15,919 bases of DNA, from assembly GCA_041738715.1 (NCBI GenBank), contig JBGSPI010000153.1, positions 1 through 15,919 of the forward strand. The letters run 5' to 3'. Positions 15,800 to 15,919 of the stretch are shown here, one piece after another. Below the pieces are notes generated by a model, which saw nothing but the letters and a program-made list of their open reading frames with translations, did no database searches and was not told where the DNA came from. Numbering within the stretch: position 1 is the stretch's first letter; every line of letters starts with the position of its first letter. The DNA is from Chamaesiphon sp041738715. Its GTDB lineage: Bacteria > Cyanobacteriota > Cyanobacteriia > Cyanobacteriales > Chamaesiphonaceae. The position numbers and the translations under genes were made by a program.

Positions 15800-15919
15800 T
15801 CAAGCGATCGCCTGTTGTGATGATAAATATAGCTCGTAATTATAAATTCCGGCAATTAAATTAATCCTTAATCCAAATCTCCGTCTTCGATTTCTATATC
15901 TTGATGAGAGAACCCTGAA
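15800..15919 (-). CDS. IS5-family transposase, C-terminal fragment (right edge)
   Basis: Read from the right edge on the minus strand, 39 codons encode RYRNRRRRFGLRINLIAGIYNYEL and a short tail ending at TGA 15800-15802. This is the conserved C-terminus of IS5-family transposases, with IAGIYNYEL closer to the family consensus than the left-edge copy. The rest of the gene is outside the window. The HIP1 octamer GCGATCGC falls within its last codons. Confidence 0.78.
   Translation of the reverse strand, partial: FRVLSSRYRNRRRRFGLRINLIAGIYNYELYLSSQQAIA

Larger units (their letters stand above)
15783..15919 (-). mobile_element. Right end of a second IS5-like insertion sequence
   Basis: The minus-strand terminus GCAGGAGGTCTA (15781-15792) matches the left-edge IS terminus GCAAGAGGTCTA with one mismatch. 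The IS appears to end at 15783, with TAA (15780-15782) as a possible TNA target duplication. Beyond it the chromosomal sequence continues directly into codons of a receiver domain, showing insertion into that gene. Confidence 0.65.

Noticed and set aside
1..15919. A simple composite transposon bounded by the two IS5-like ends
   Set aside because: The two IS copies are diverged, and the interior contains housekeeping genes such as glyQ and rluD.

Overview
The window looks like cyanobacterial chromosome. The evidence is several copies of the HIP1 octamer GCGATCGC, a very high density of CGATCG, an alpha2beta2-type glycyl-tRNA synthetase alpha subunit, Rcp1-type signalling, a cyanobacteriochrome-like GAF domain, a KirBac channel and a cyanobacterial-style heptanucleotide tandem repeat. 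The genus cannot be read from the sequence. Both extreme ends lie inside the 3' ends of two related but diverged IS5-like transposase genes that point inward. The window may therefore be a stretch, or a whole short-read contig, bounded by insertion sequences.

Layout. 1-137 is the end of the left IS. 279-2881 (+) carries a beta-propeller/transglutaminase-like protein followed after 17 bp by a plant-type isoaspartyl peptidase/L-asparaginase; a 7-bp tandem repeat spans their junction. From 9448 down to 2878 five genes are collinear on the minus strand: a UbiH-family FAD hydroxylase; a short histidine kinase whose GAF domain has both cysteines of a DXCF cyanobacteriochrome; an Rcp1-like single-domain response regulator overlapping it by ATGA; a REC-PAS-PAS-HK-REC hybrid kinase; and glyQ. 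The glyQ stop overlaps the asparaginase stop tail to tail. 9671-10183 (+) is a small membrane protein of unknown function. 10263-11141 (-) is an inward-rectifier K+ channel. 11156-12478 is a TnpB-only IS200/IS605-type element sitting directly against the channel gene's start. 12606-13562 (+) is an RluD-like pseudouridine synthase. 13739-14638 (+) is an alpha/beta hydrolase resembling chlorophyll dephytylases. 14645-15778 (-) is a REC-histidine-kinase-like gene whose 5' end has been cut off by the right-hand IS.

How the genes fit together. The clearest functional unit is the three-gene phosphorelay 8056->3844: a candidate blue/green-type photoreceptor kinase, its shuttle receiver and a hybrid kinase. 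The transglutaminase/asparaginase pair is a plausible peptide or isopeptide turnover unit. The IS-truncated receiver/pseudokinase is the most unusual locus. It has lost the first beta strand of its receiver, its phospho-acceptor His position reads Asn, and its only remaining in-frame start is a GTG overlapping the stop of a 9-codon leader that begins just inside the junction, behind a Shine-Dalgarno-like sequence supplied by the IS terminus. No tRNA, rRNA, CRISPR array or convincing intrinsic terminator was found, and no gene-free stretch exceeds 300 bases.
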